Assembly: GCA_011170375.1 (NCBI GenBank) | Contig: DUEV01000002.1 | Location: 62,001 to 126,000 of the forward strand | Origin: Dehalococcoidia bacterium | GTDB lineage: Bacteria; Chloroflexota; Dehalococcoidia; Dehalococcoidales; Fen-1064 | Reading direction: 5' to 3' | Length of the DNA stretch: 64,000 nucleotides | Shown: positions 1 to 9,022 of the stretch, in pieces | Numbering within the stretch: the stretch's first letter is position 1 | Layout: the number at the start of each line of letters is the position of its first letter | Notes under the pieces: model-generated | What the model was told of the DNA's origin: nothing | Database searches by the model: none | Seen by the model: only the letters and a program-made list of their open reading frames with translations | Position numbers and translations under genes: made by a program

Positions 1-802
1 GAATAGACTTTCCTGATGTTCCTGCCCGTTTCGACCAGGCGGCGTCAACCCTGGTATCCCAACCTGTCAAATCCTGCGGCTCTGTCGCCACGGCCGACCC
101 CTGTTCAGCAAGTTCAACGGTGACATCACCAGCCCCCCTCGGACGGATAACCTTTACTCCGGGAGAAGCCTCCAGATATTTGGCAAAGGTAGCATAACCC
201 AGAGCACGAAAATCAAAGCTGGGGTCTAGGCGCTGAATTGTCTGGTGAAGCTTACTCCCCACAACCCGCCCCTCTTCATCAATTGACGCCTCGACAGCAC
301 GTATCAGTAGGGCATCCCTTTTCTTTCTCTTACTAGGACGTATCTTTGTCCGCTGACGGCCAGTCTTCTCCAAATAGTAATAACGATCGCATGATATTAC
401 CAGTGAATGCGGCGCTGTTTCCTCACGCCCAGCCCCAATAACCGCCTTCCCGGCAGCCCGCAGGCGGTTCACCAGCGAGACAAAATCACTATCAGAAGAG
501 ACTATTACGAAGGTATCTACCGGCGACTGGTACAGTAATTCTATAGCATCAATGGCAAGCCTGATATCACTGGAGTTCTTGGATTGAGCAGCGTGAAACA
601 ACTGGATTGGCTCAATTCCTAATTGAAGAAGCTGGTCCCGCCGGCTGCCAGCCGTCGACCAGTCACCATAAGCCCTCTTCACAATAATTCGCCCGACATG
701 TGATAGCTGGTCGAATAGCCATTGTATTGAGTCCAGGCCGACATTCTCAAAATCAATCAGAACGGCAAGTTGCCGGTCGGCTATCGGTTCGCCTGTTGTC
801 AT
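1..802 (-). CDS. NYN-domain (LabA/DUF88-like) protein with C-terminal OST-HTH/LOTUS-like domain, partial
   Basis: Translated by hand from an ATG at 802 reading leftwards; the frame stays open to base 1, so the C-terminus lies outside the window. The N-terminal half has the NYN (PIN-like RNase fold) signature: LIDFENVG near residue 17, acidic residues in DIRLAIDAIELL, and VIVSSDSDFVSLV, which carry the Asp residues that bind metal in this family. After a Lys/Arg-rich linker (RTKIRPSKRKKR) the C-terminal part resembles an OST-HTH/LOTUS RNA-binding domain (DPSFDFRALGYATFAKYLEAS). Known members of this architecture are putative RNA-processing nucleases; the substrate here is unknown. A GGAGG-type site (ggaggtctaag) precedes the ATG, which supports the start. 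Confidence 0.8.
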   Translation of the reverse strand, partial: MTTGEPIADRQLAVLIDFENVGLDSIQWLFDQLSHVGRIIVKRAYGDWSTAGSRRDQLLQLGIEPIQLFHAAQSKNSSDIRLAIDAIELLYQSPVDTFVIVSSDSDFVSLVNRLRAAGKAVIGAGREETAPHSLVISCDRYYYLEKTGRQRTKIRPSKRKKRDALLIRAVEASIDEEGRVVGSKLHQTIQRLDPSFDFRALGYATFAKYLEASPGVKVIRPRGAGDVTVELAEQGSAVATEPQDLTGWDTRVDAAWSKRAGTSGKSI

Positions 803-955
803 CTTAGACCTCCCCGTTCACTTTCAGAGTCCGTATAGACTATTATCATGTTCCACTCCAATGTAGTGCCTTAAAGGGATATTGTCAATCCTGAGGCTTT
901 GACAAACGCTATCCTGCTGCCTAAGATATCCTCAGAGGGCTTTCAGGTATATAAC

Positions 956-1228
956 ATGCCAGTAATTGAACTGATACCAGACCTATCCAGTTGCATCGAG
1001 ACCGTAGCCAAGCGTGAATACGAGAAGGTCAGCAAGGCGCTACTCACGGCTGCCAAACGGGACGAAGAACTCGAACAGAAAGTGGAAACATTGAGACTCT
1101 TCCTCGAAAACATGGACTTCAGGAAGCTGCGCTCAGAGTCAGAGAAGCATATCCTGAATGGTAAAATTGTGAAATTCATTATTTCCCTGGATAATGGACG
1201 GCCCAAGTACGAAATGCAAGTATCCTGA
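956..1228 (+). CDS. small hypothetical protein, predicted helical
   Basis: An unrecognised protein of 90 residues if started at the ATG at 956 (MPVIELIPDLSS...). A TTG at 899 in the same frame would add 19 residues but has no clear ribosome site. The middle is rich in Lys and Glu (KREYEKVSKALLTAAKRDEELEQKVETL) and likely forms a long amphipathic helix or coiled coil. The C-terminus (KFIISLDNGRPKYEMQV) could be a beta strand pair. It stands alone between the divergent NYN gene and the potassium transport operon. No function is assigned. Whether it is a real gene is moderately certain, because the antisense strand is also open over much of it. Confidence 0.45.
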   Translation: MPVIELIPDLSSCIETVAKREYEKVSKALLTAAKRDEELEQKVETLRLFLENMDFRKLRSESEKHILNGKIVKFIISLDNGRPKYEMQVS

Positions 1229-1355
1229 CAAGCTACCTCCCACTGCTACCGACCAGTCCAAAGCAAGCCCGCTATTAGTATTCAAAGGCAAAATTAGACT
1301 GTCATGCTCACATTATCAAGTGTGGTACAATTGAGCAATCAGGGGCTGTCATAGC

Positions 1356-2783
1356 ATGAGCCAACCAGAATGGGTTCCGACTAGAAAACCGGGTGACAGG
1401 GTATTACGTATACCTAGGGTCAGGTCCTGGCGTGTCCCTATTCCGCTTGTCGCAAAGCCAAGAACGGGTGGGGCTTCATCCCTGATTCTGATCTATGGTT
1501 TTGCCGGTGTAATCATACTGGGCACTCTTCTGCTGATGTTGCCGGTCGCAAGCAAAACAGGACAATCTACCTCTTTTGTGGACGCCCTCTTTACATCTAC
1601 TTCAGCGGTCTGTGTTACCGGTCTGGTGGTGGTGGATACTGCTGACCATTGGAACTATTTCGGCCAGGGGGTGATTCTTACCCTGATCCAGATAGGCGGA
1701 TTCGGCTTCATGACGAGCGCGACGCTTTTCTTGCTGATGTTTGGACGGAGAATTGGTCTTCAGGAGCGACTGCTTATCGGAGAATCAATGGGACTAGCCA
1801 GACCGGGAGGCGTGGTCAGACTTATCAGGCGAATGGCAATATTCACCATCTCTGTAGAGATTGTTGGTGCTGCGGTTTTCTACGTGAGACTATCAATGGA
1901 AGACCCTGAGGGTATGTCATTATGGCGGTCCGTCTTTCAATCTGTCTCCGCTTTCAATAATGCTGGCTTCGATGTGTTCGGAGGCTTCCGCAGCCTGTCC
2001 GGTTTTATAGAAGACCCTTTGATGCTGCTGGCAACAGCAGTCCTGATTATCCTCGGAGGTATTAGCTTTCTGGTATTAGCTGACCTGTTCCGTACCCATA
2101 GATTCGGTCGACTGTCTCTGGACAGTAAACTGGTCCTTTCCACCACAGTCCTGCTTCTGGTCTTCGGAACGCTGGTTATACTGCTTACAGAGTTCGCCGA
2201 CCCGGATACGCTCGGGGGTCTCTCCCTACCACAAAAAGTACTCAATGCTTTCTTCCAATCCGTTACTGCTCGAACCGCCGGCTTTAGTACAATCAGCATG
2301 GCGAATTTGGCTAACTATGCACTATTCTTCACAATGCTTCTTATGTACATCGGTGGTGCAGCTGGCTCCACTGCCGGCGGAATCAAGGTCAATACCTTCG
2401 GCATGCTGACGGCCACCATGTGGAGCACCTTGAGGGGGAGGGAACGCCCCGGGGTATTTGGTCGAGCATTTAACCCCCAGCAGATATATCGCGCACTGGT
2501 TGTGGTAATGCTCTCTATCGGGATGCTCGCAATAGTGGTCTTGCTGCTTACGGTTACAGAGGAATTTCGATTCCTTGACGTGCTCTTTGAAGCTTTTTCT
2601 GCCTTCGGAACGGTCGGGCTGACCACAGGTATAACTTCTCAACTTTCAGTGGCTGGCCGACTGATCATAGTTGCTACCATGTTCATCGGCCGGCTGGGAC
2701 CCCTTACTCTAGGGCTGTCCTTGATTCAGCGACAAAAGCCAACCAGCTACCGGTACCCAACAGATAACGTAAGGATTGGATAG
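1356..2783 (+). CDS. ktrB: TrkH/KtrB-family potassium transporter, membrane subunit
   Basis: 475 residues with eight or more hydrophobic segments. It has the four-fold M-P-M architecture of TrkH/KtrB/HKT cation channels: pore loops with the selectivity-filter glycines appear as SAVCVTGLVV, AFNNAGFDVFGG, TARTAGFSTIS and FGTVGLTTGI. It would form the K+ (or Na+-coupled K+) permeation path in the cytoplasmic membrane. A cytosolic RCK subunit is encoded 9 bases downstream, so the pair is an operon. The short length and the single-RCK partner are closer to KtrAB than to E. coli TrkH/TrkA; the exact subtype is inferred. Confidence 0.92.
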   Translation: MSQPEWVPTRKPGDRVLRIPRVRSWRVPIPLVAKPRTGGASSLILIYGFAGVIILGTLLLMLPVASKTGQSTSFVDALFTSTSAVCVTGLVVVDTADHWNYFGQGVILTLIQIGGFGFMTSATLFLLMFGRRIGLQERLLIGESMGLARPGGVVRLIRRMAIFTISVEIVGAAVFYVRLSMEDPEGMSLWRSVFQSVSAFNNAGFDVFGGFRSLSGFIEDPLMLLATAVLIILGGISFLVLADLFRTHRFGRLSLDSKLVLSTTVLLLVFGTLVILLTEFADPDTLGGLSLPQKVLNAFFQSVTARTAGFSTISMANLANYALFFTMLLMYIGGAAGSTAGGIKVNTFGMLTATMWSTLRGRERPGVFGRAFNPQQIYRALVVVMLSIGMLAIVVLLLTVTEEFRFLDVLFEAFSAFGTVGLTTGITSQLSVAGRLIIVATMFIGRLGPLTLGLSLIQRQKPTSYRYPTDNVRIG

Positions 2784-2792
2784 GAGGCAAAC

Positions 2793-3473
2793 ATGACAAA
2801 ACAAATTGCCGTAATAGGACTGGGACGATTTGGCGTCAGCGTTGCCAGCACTCTTTGTGCTTTAGGAAACGACGTGCTGGTGATAGACAGAAGTGAGAGC
2901 AAGATTCAAAACATATCACAAGATGTAACCCACGCCGTTCAGGCTGACGCAACTAACGAAACGGTCCTCAAGGAACTGGGCCTTTCTAACTTCGAAATGG
3001 CAATAGTGGCGATTGGTACTGACATCAAGAGCAGTGTTCTGTCTACTATTTTGCTCAAAAAACTCGGTATTCCACATGTCATCGCCCGGGCAAATGATGA
3101 CCTGCATGGCAGCATTCTAGAGAGAATCGGAGCGGACATCGTTACCTATCCAGAACGTGAGATGGGTATCAAAATCGCACAGGGGGTAACGCTAGCAGAG
3201 GTATCTGACTATATGTCAGTCGTGGCGGGATACGGTGTTGCCAAGCTCGCTGCCCCACCCTACCTCGTTGGGGAGAAGCTGTCCGACCTGGGATTTGGCT
3301 ACAAAGAGAGATGGGAAGTGGCGGTATTCCTGATACAGCGTGGTGATGAGGTAATTGTTACTCCGACACCAGGCCAGAAGATCGAAGCTGGCGATATCCT
3401 GGTGCTGGCGGGCAGCAATGAAAAGCTGGAGAAACTGCTGGCCGAGGCCAGGAAAAACAAGAAGGAAGAATAA
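2793..3473 (+). CDS. ktrA: TrkA/KtrA-type RCK regulatory subunit of potassium uptake
   Basis: 226 residues. The N-terminal RCK_N Rossmann fold shows the nucleotide loop GLGRFGVSVA (from residue 9), an acidic end of beta-2 (VIDRSE), and QADATNETVLKELG. A C-terminal RCK_C (TrkA_C) domain starts near residue 135 (EVSDYMSVVAGYGVAKL...) and ends in ILVLAGSNEKLEKL. This is the single-RCK length typical of KtrA; rings of this protein gate the membrane subunit in response to ATP/ADP or NAD(H). An AGGAGG site lies 5 bases before the ATG, and the gene directly follows ktrB. Confidence 0.92.
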   Translation: MTKQIAVIGLGRFGVSVASTLCALGNDVLVIDRSESKIQNISQDVTHAVQADATNETVLKELGLSNFEMAIVAIGTDIKSSVLSTILLKKLGIPHVIARANDDLHGSILERIGADIVTYPEREMGIKIAQGVTLAEVSDYMSVVAGYGVAKLAAPPYLVGEKLSDLGFGYKERWEVAVFLIQRGDEVIVTPTPGQKIEAGDILVLAGSNEKLEKLLAEARKNKKEE

Positions 3474-3507
3474 AGGACATCTCTGCACTTTGAGTATGCA
3501 TCGACTT

Positions 3508-4770
3508 TCACCCGACGGGTCTTATCACCCGTGGCTCAAACTCGAAAGTCCTCAGATAATCGGCTACTGTTTCCTCTCTCCTTATCAGCTTGACCTGTCC
3601 ATCACGGCACAGCAGGAGCTCTTTGGGACGCAGCCGACCGTTATAGTTGAATCCCATGGCGTAGCCATGGGCGCCGGTATCATGAATCAGCAGGATGTCG
3701 CCTTCATCTACTTTCGGCAGGGACCGCCCGATGGCGAATTTGTCATTGTTTTCACACAGCGAGCCGGAAACATCGACCGTCTCCACCGCTCTGCTCTCAC
3801 CATTGAGCACCGTAATGTGATGATAGGCCCCGTATAGTGCTGGACGTATCAGCGATGACATGCAGGCGTCAACACCGACATATTCACGGTACTTCGACAT
3901 TCTATTTGTTACCGAAACAACCAATGCCCCGTGAGGTCCAGTTATAGCCCGACCGGCCTCCATGTAAAACCTAGGAGTGTAGCCAGCCCTTTGTTCGAAC
4001 TGTTCAAGCAGGGTTCTAGATTCCCCAGCAAAGGCAGTCATGTTAAAAGGCCTGTCATCCGGCTTATATGGAATACCTATCCCACCTCCGACATTGATGA
4101 ACTGGAAGGTAATACCCAGCTGCATGGAAACCATTTCAGTCACTTCAAGGAGCATTTTCACGGTCTCGACCATGTACCGATAGTCCAGCTGGTTGGAGCA
4201 TATCATAGTATGCAGACCAAAAGTCTTTGCTCCCCTCTCTATTGCACGTCGGTAAGCTTCAACAATTTGCTCGTGCCGTACGCCATATTTCGATTCAACC
4301 GGGTCGCCAATCATCCTGTTACCGGTACGCCTCGGGCCAGGGTTATATCTGAAGCAAATCAGCTCGGGAAATACAGGCACTTTGTCGATGAGAGTGATAT
4401 CATCGAGGTTCAATATACACCCACCATCAGCGCCGGCTACCTTGAATTCTTCAACCGTCGTATTGTTGGAGGTGAACATTATATCCAGGCCAGAGGCACT
4501 GATACTACGGCTCATTATAAGCTCAGCGATAGAACTACAGTCGAATCCAAAACCCAGTTTCTGCACAATCTTTAGTATTTCAAGATTGGGGGTGGCTTTA
4601 ACCGCAAAATACTCCCTAAAACCGTAGACATCTCTGAAAGTTTCTTTTAAGAGCTCGCCGGTATCAATGATGCCCTCTTCGTCGTAAATATGAAAGGGGG
4701 TACCAAATTCCCTTACCACTTCGCGCAAAATCGGATGTAACCTTTGCTCAAACATATGTGACATGGGCAT
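3508..4770 (-). CDS. lysA: diaminopimelate/ornithine decarboxylase-family PLP enzyme
   Basis: 420 residues of the fold-type III PLP decarboxylase family. The PLP lysine sits in YFAVKATPN (about K58), the glycine loop that binds phosphate is NVGGGIGIPY, and MEAGRAITGP follows. The C-terminal barrel carries the catalytic cysteine region as GSLCENNDKF, where diaminopimelate decarboxylases usually read G-x-L-C-E-S-x-D. The expected reaction is meso-diaminopimelate to lysine + CO2. No other lysine genes are nearby, and a related specificity (ornithine, arginine or carboxynorspermidine) cannot be excluded. It is convergent with ktrA, with a 34-base gap. Confidence 0.8.
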   Translation of the reverse strand: MPMSHMFEQRLHPILREVVREFGTPFHIYDEEGIIDTGELLKETFRDVYGFREYFAVKATPNLEILKIVQKLGFGFDCSSIAELIMSRSISASGLDIMFTSNNTTVEEFKVAGADGGCILNLDDITLIDKVPVFPELICFRYNPGPRRTGNRMIGDPVESKYGVRHEQIVEAYRRAIERGAKTFGLHTMICSNQLDYRYMVETVKMLLEVTEMVSMQLGITFQFINVGGGIGIPYKPDDRPFNMTAFAGESRTLLEQFEQRAGYTPRFYMEAGRAITGPHGALVVSVTNRMSKYREYVGVDACMSSLIRPALYGAYHHITVLNGESRAVETVDVSGSLCENNDKFAIGRSLPKVDEGDILLIHDTGAHGYAMGFNYNGRLRPKELLLCRDGQVKLIRREETVADYLRTFEFEPRVIRPVG

Positions 4771-4968
4771 GAGTCTATTCCCTTATTGGTCGTATTTTCT
4801 CACATCCCACCCTACTGGCCGATGTTCCAGACCAATTATTATACCAAAATAATCGTGATGTTGTTTGCCTTAAGAAGAGCACTAATTGAGTAGCTACCAT
4901 TCTACGCAAGCTAACTACTAGGACTATAGGCGAGTGCTCTTTATGCCTAAAACTGCTGGTACCGTCAT

Positions 4969-7026
4969 CTATTGTTGCATTGCCTTCAATTCTTCCACGG
5001 TAATGTGACAATAGATAACGTGGTCATGCGAGTCTGGACCGACGCGTTCAGGTGGTGGGGTCTGGTCACAAATAGGACCAAGCTTGCGGGGACAACGCCC
5101 GGCGAAGAAACAGCCTTGAAAGCGCTCGAGAAGGGTGGGCACTGCACCAGGGAGCCGTATAGTAGTCGGTTTAGCGTCCGGATCAGGTACAGGCGCAGCT
5201 GAAAGCAACGCCTCTGTGTAGGGATGCATCGGCGGTTTTAATACACTATCCGCAGGTCCCGATTCAGCTACATGCCCGGCGTAGAGTACCATAATATCAT
5301 CAGAGACATAGCGCACCACGCCTAAATCGTGCGATATAAAGATATAGGAAGTGCCTTCTTCTCTTTGGTGTTTTCCCAGCAGGTCGAGCACCTGAGCCTG
5401 GACGGAAACATCCAATGATGAGACCGCTTCGTCAGCTATAATTATTTCAGCATTACCCGCGAATGCACCTGCCAGCGCAACCCGCTGCTGCTCACCGCCA
5501 CTCAACTCACCAGGCAGACGCCCCAGATATGCGGGGTCGAGACCGACGGCCTGTAACAACTCTGCGGCGCGCTCACGACTTTCCTTTCGGTTTAGCCCCG
5601 CTAATTTCCGTAGAGAACGAAGGATGGTATGGCTGATAGGAAGCTGCGGGTTTAGAGAAGCCGTCGGGTTCTGAAATACCATCCTCAGTGCATCACGCTG
5701 TTGCCGATTTCTCTCTTCCACCTCAGGAGCGAGGTCTTCTCCCCGCAATTTAAGCTCACCGCGGTTTCGCGGGGTAAGGCCGGCCACTGTCCGTGCCATT
5801 GTGGTCTTGCCAGAGCCACTCTCGCCAACAACACCAAGTGTTCGACCTGACCTGACATCGAAATCAGCGTCCACGAGTGCCCGTACGGGTGGTTTTACCC
5901 GAGGGCCAAAAAACAGGTACTTCCGTTGCCACCTACCATAGAACTTTCGTAAATTTTCAGCCGTAAGTACTAATGAGCCTTCGTGGTCAATTTCCTCACG
6001 TGGTATCTCTTTTTCCCAGAGTCCTTTTTGGACATCATTCCAGAAAAAACAACCTGACTCATGCTCATTACCTGCGTTGAACATCTCAGGTGCTTCTTCC
6101 TGACATTGGTCTTGCACCATCGGGCACCGCGAGGCGAACAGGCATGCATCAATATCGTCCCTTGACGCTTCATAGACCACCCCTGGAATACTGATGAGTT
6201 TGGTAGTTACTTCGTCCTCAGAGATTGGACGTGGCACACATGACAACAGCCCAGCCGTATAGGGATGGTGAGTATTCTTAAACAACTCACGTACCGGTGC
6301 CTGTTCAATCACCTGACCAGCATACATCACAGCGACACGGTCAGCGACACGTGCAATAACACCCAGGTTGTGACTCACAAACAGGATGCCAGCCCGAACA
6401 CGTCTCTTGAGATCAACCACCAGGTCCAAAATGGTTGCCTCCGTGGTGACGTCAAGACCTGTTGTGGGTTCGTCCATTATCAGTAAGTCCGGGTCGCACG
6501 CCAGTGCCAGAGCAATGACGATTCGCTGCTGCATTCCGCCGCTTAACTCATGTGGATAGCGCCTGCCGATATTCGCCGGGTCGGCCAGTCCAACACTTTC
6601 AAACAGTCTGACAGTACGCTCATGAGCCTGTTGAGAGCTTAAGTTAAGATTGGTCTGCAGGGACTCTTCAACCTGAGGCCCAACCCGCATCGAGGGATTT
6701 AGAGACGTAGCCGGGTCCTGGTAAACCATAGCAATACGGTTGCCACGCAGCTCACGTACTTCAGAGGCCGACATTTCGGTTATATCTCTGCCCTCAAAGC
6801 TAATATGCCCTTCGACACGGTGTATTCCCGGAAGATAGCCCATGATTGCGAAAGCAGCCGTGGACTTCCCACATCCTGATTCGCCAACGAGACCGAGTAC
6901 TTGGCCACGCATAATCTCAAAGGAAGCGTCTCGAACTGCATGAACCACCCCCGTCGGTGTATAAAAGGTGACGGCAAGTTGGTCCACCTGTACCAGTGGA
7001 GCTATTCCCTGTTGCTTTTCATTCAT
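4969..7026 (-). CDS. ABC transporter, two fused ATPase domains (DppD-DppF type)
   Basis: 685 residues holding two complete oligopeptide-type ATPases in one chain. Domain 1: Walker A GLVGESGCGKST, signature LSGGMQQR, Walker B LLIMDEPTTGLD. Domain 2 (from about residue 350): Walker A GVVGESGSGKTT, signature LSGGEQQR, Walker B IIIADEAVSSLD. Each domain ends in the Opp/Dpp C-terminal element with its cysteine motif (FASRCPMVQDQC and FAGRCPRKLGPIC). The start codon overlaps the upstream permease stop by four bases (ATGA), so translation is coupled. It powers import by the two permeases and the lipoprotein encoded upstream. The substrate is probably a peptide, nickel chelate or opine and cannot be fixed from sequence. 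Confidence 0.92.
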   Translation of the reverse strand: MNEKQQGIAPLVQVDQLAVTFYTPTGVVHAVRDASFEIMRGQVLGLVGESGCGKSTAAFAIMGYLPGIHRVEGHISFEGRDITEMSASEVRELRGNRIAMVYQDPATSLNPSMRVGPQVEESLQTNLNLSSQQAHERTVRLFESVGLADPANIGRRYPHELSGGMQQRIVIALALACDPDLLIMDEPTTGLDVTTEATILDLVVDLKRRVRAGILFVSHNLGVIARVADRVAVMYAGQVIEQAPVRELFKNTHHPYTAGLLSCVPRPISEDEVTTKLISIPGVVYEASRDDIDACLFASRCPMVQDQCQEEAPEMFNAGNEHESGCFFWNDVQKGLWEKEIPREEIDHEGSLVLTAENLRKFYGRWQRKYLFFGPRVKPPVRALVDADFDVRSGRTLGVVGESGSGKTTMARTVAGLTPRNRGELKLRGEDLAPEVEERNRQQRDALRMVFQNPTASLNPQLPISHTILRSLRKLAGLNRKESRERAAELLQAVGLDPAYLGRLPGELSGGEQQRVALAGAFAGNAEIIIADEAVSSLDVSVQAQVLDLLGKHQREEGTSYIFISHDLGVVRYVSDDIMVLYAGHVAESGPADSVLKPPMHPYTEALLSAAPVPDPDAKPTTIRLPGAVPTLLERFQGCFFAGRCPRKLGPICDQTPPPERVGPDSHDHVIYCHITVEELKAMQQ

Positions 7027-7949
7027 GGATGTGTACCTTTCAGCGGAAGTCTACGGGCCTGCCGGACACCATCGGTCAGAAGATTAACACCAATGATAAG
7101 CGTAGCGACAGCAAAGGCCGGAGCCAGTGCCACCCACGGCGCCGCCACGAGGTATCTCCTACTTTCACTTATCATCAAACCCCAATCAGGTGACGGCGGC
7201 TGCACACCGAGACCAAGAAATCCAAGCGAGGACGCCAATAGAATCGCATAGCTCAGGCGTACTGACAACTCTACAGCCAAAACAGACCATGTGTTGGGCA
7301 GTATCTCCCTGAAGATGATATAGGGAACAGGCTCCCCCCGCATGCGTGCGCTCTGGACAAACTCCTGCGTCTTCAACGCCAGCGTGGTACTTCTCATCAC
7401 CCGGGAAATCGGTGGCATAAAGACGACGCCGATGGTCAGTATAATATAAACCGCACTTTTACCCAGGCTCGTCAGCACGAGAAGGGCCATTAGTAAAGAC
7501 GGGAATGACATCACGCCGTCCATAATACGCATGACGACCTCGTCTGTCTTACCACCCTTGTAACCGCTACCCATACCAACTATGGTACCCAGGGCTATAC
7601 CCAGCAGCGCCCCCGCGGCCGATATTCCGATTATGGAACCTGCCCCGCTCATCACACGGCTCAGTATGTCTCGTCCGAATACGTCAGTACCCATCAAAAA
7701 TTGCCACGATGGCGCTTCCAGTTGATGCTCTAGGTGGTGCTCGAGTGCATCATAGGGCGCTAACCAGGTGCCCAAAAGGGCAAGTATGAGGTGTATCAAT
7801 ACTATTGGCAGGCCAATGCGCCCTGCCGGGGTACGCAGTGCCAGCGTGAATATATTTCTAACAGTTCGCACGATGGCAACTATTCCCGAACCACCGGCAC
7901 GGAATACCGCAGTCCAATCTGTTCTTGTGATAGTGTAATTTGTCATCAT
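7023..7949 (-). CDS. ABC transporter permease, DppC/OppC type
   Basis: 308 residues with an N-terminal transmembrane segment, a DppC-type N-terminal linker (HHLEHQLEAPSWQFLMGTDVFGRDILSRVMSGA) and a BPD_transp_1 core of about five further segments. The EAA-like cytoplasmic loop is SARMRGEPVPYIIFREILPNT. GTDVFGRDI is a hallmark of this subfamily. It overlaps both neighbours by four bases (ATGA junctions) in a compact permease-permease-ATPase operon. It forms the translocation pore with the DppB-like protein. Confidence 0.92.
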   Translation of the reverse strand: MMTNYTITRTDWTAVFRAGGSGIVAIVRTVRNIFTLALRTPAGRIGLPIVLIHLILALLGTWLAPYDALEHHLEHQLEAPSWQFLMGTDVFGRDILSRVMSGAGSIIGISAAGALLGIALGTIVGMGSGYKGGKTDEVVMRIMDGVMSFPSLLMALLVLTSLGKSAVYIILTIGVVFMPPISRVMRSTTLALKTQEFVQSARMRGEPVPYIIFREILPNTWSVLAVELSVRLSYAILLASSLGFLGLGVQPPSPDWGLMISESRRYLVAAPWVALAPAFAVATLIIGVNLLTDGVRQARRLPLKGTHP

Positions 7950-8890
7950 GATATCCGAATCCGTGGATTAAGGAGTCCATAACTCAGGTCTGCAAACAGG
8001 TTACTGACGGCATAGGTCATGGCAATTATTAGTGACAGTGCCTGCAACATGGGAACATCACGACTCACGATGGCAACCAGCAGCAAACTCCCTATACCGG
8101 GATAGGCAAAGACGTTCTCTACGATGATTAACCCCCCTAACATCCAGCCAATATTGACAGCAATGACGCTGATTGTCGGTAGCATGGCATTCGGGATGAT
8201 ATGTCTGAAAATAATGCGTCGCATCGGCAGGCCCTTAAGAATCGCCGTGCGTACATAGTCTGTCTCCATCACGTCAATCACGTTCGCCCGGGTCATTCGC
8301 ATAATATAGGCGAACAGGACACCGGTCATGGTGAGTGTCGGTAAAACCAGGATTGAAGGCCTCGTCAACGGGCTGGTCCCGGGGAGTAAAATACTGGATG
8401 AGGGTAACCAGTCAAGCCAGGAAGCAAAGATAACGATGAACAGTATCCCGGTCACGAACTCCGGCAGTGATATCCCCACCAGACTCATGATACTGACAAA
8501 CTGGTCCCCGAACGAGTTGCGACGCACTCCTGCCCATACACCCGTAATCACCGCTGTCGGTACCGATATCACGAATGCAAATATAAGCAGGATGACCGAG
8601 TTATACAGTCTCGGCCCGATAACCTCGGCAACCGGTTTTTTGTATTTAAGGGATTCGCCTAAATCACCCTGCAGGGCGCTCCCGATCCAATCGAAATAGC
8701 GGACATAGGCGGGGCGGTCCAATCCCATCGAGGCGCGTAATGCCGCCAGGCTTTCGGGAGTTGCAGATTGGCCCAGCTGTTGCTGAGCAGCATCACCCGG
8801 CAGTACTTCGGTAACCATAAAGATAATTACTGAGACTACCAGGAGAGTAAGAATTATGAGGCTTAAGCGTACCGCCAGAAACCGCACCAT
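7946..8890 (-). CDS. ABC transporter permease, DppB/OppB type
   Basis: 314 residues, about six transmembrane segments. The N-terminus (RLSLIILTLLVVSVIIFMVTEVLPGDAA) is typical of DppB/OppB, and the EAA loop reads RTAILKGLPMRRIIFRHIIPN. It is the partner of the DppC-like permease just downstream (4-base overlap) and is separated from the lipoprotein gene upstream by 132 bases containing a strong hairpin. That spacing suggests the binding protein is made in excess over the membrane parts. Confidence 0.92.
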   Translation of the reverse strand: MVRFLAVRLSLIILTLLVVSVIIFMVTEVLPGDAAQQQLGQSATPESLAALRASMGLDRPAYVRYFDWIGSALQGDLGESLKYKKPVAEVIGPRLYNSVILLIFAFVISVPTAVITGVWAGVRRNSFGDQFVSIMSLVGISLPEFVTGILFIVIFASWLDWLPSSSILLPGTSPLTRPSILVLPTLTMTGVLFAYIMRMTRANVIDVMETDYVRTAILKGLPMRRIIFRHIIPNAMLPTISVIAVNIGWMLGGLIIVENVFAYPGIGSLLLVAIVSRDVPMLQALSLIIAMTYAVSNLFADLSYGLLNPRIRIS

Positions 8891-8943
8891 GGTAGTATAA
8901 CCAGCCTTGGTCTAAGCTTCATTTTATAAGACATCACAGGCAA

Positions 8944-8983
8944 AACGGCGTACCCGGAACTATTATTCATCCGGGTCGCCGTT
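8944..8983 (-). terminator. intercistronic hairpin between binding-protein and permease genes
   Basis: Inverted repeat: AACGGCG (8944-8950) pairs with CGCCGTT (8977-8983), and CCCGGA (8953-8958) pairs with TCCGGG (8970-8975), giving a long G+C-rich stem with a small internal asymmetry and an 11-base loop. On the transcribed (minus) strand only a short run of four T follows, so it may be a leaky terminator or an mRNA-stabilising stem protecting the binding-protein message. It lies just after the lipoprotein stop codon. Confidence 0.6.
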
Positions 8984-9022
8984 CGCCCATGAAATACAGC
9001 TTTCTTATGTTATTACGAGTCT

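Noticed and set aside
899-955. TTG start at 899 for the small protein
   Set aside because: No ribosome site before it; the ATG at 956 gives a more compact protein. Remains uncertain.
3519-3536. Inverted repeat ACGGGT/ACCCGT at the end of lysA as a terminator
   Set aside because: Six base pairs inside the last codons and no T run on either strand. Too weak to call.
3931-4575. Plus-strand ORF of 214 codons opposite the PLP decarboxylase
   Set aside because: No recognisable protein; fully covered by lysA on the minus strand with all catalytic motifs intact.
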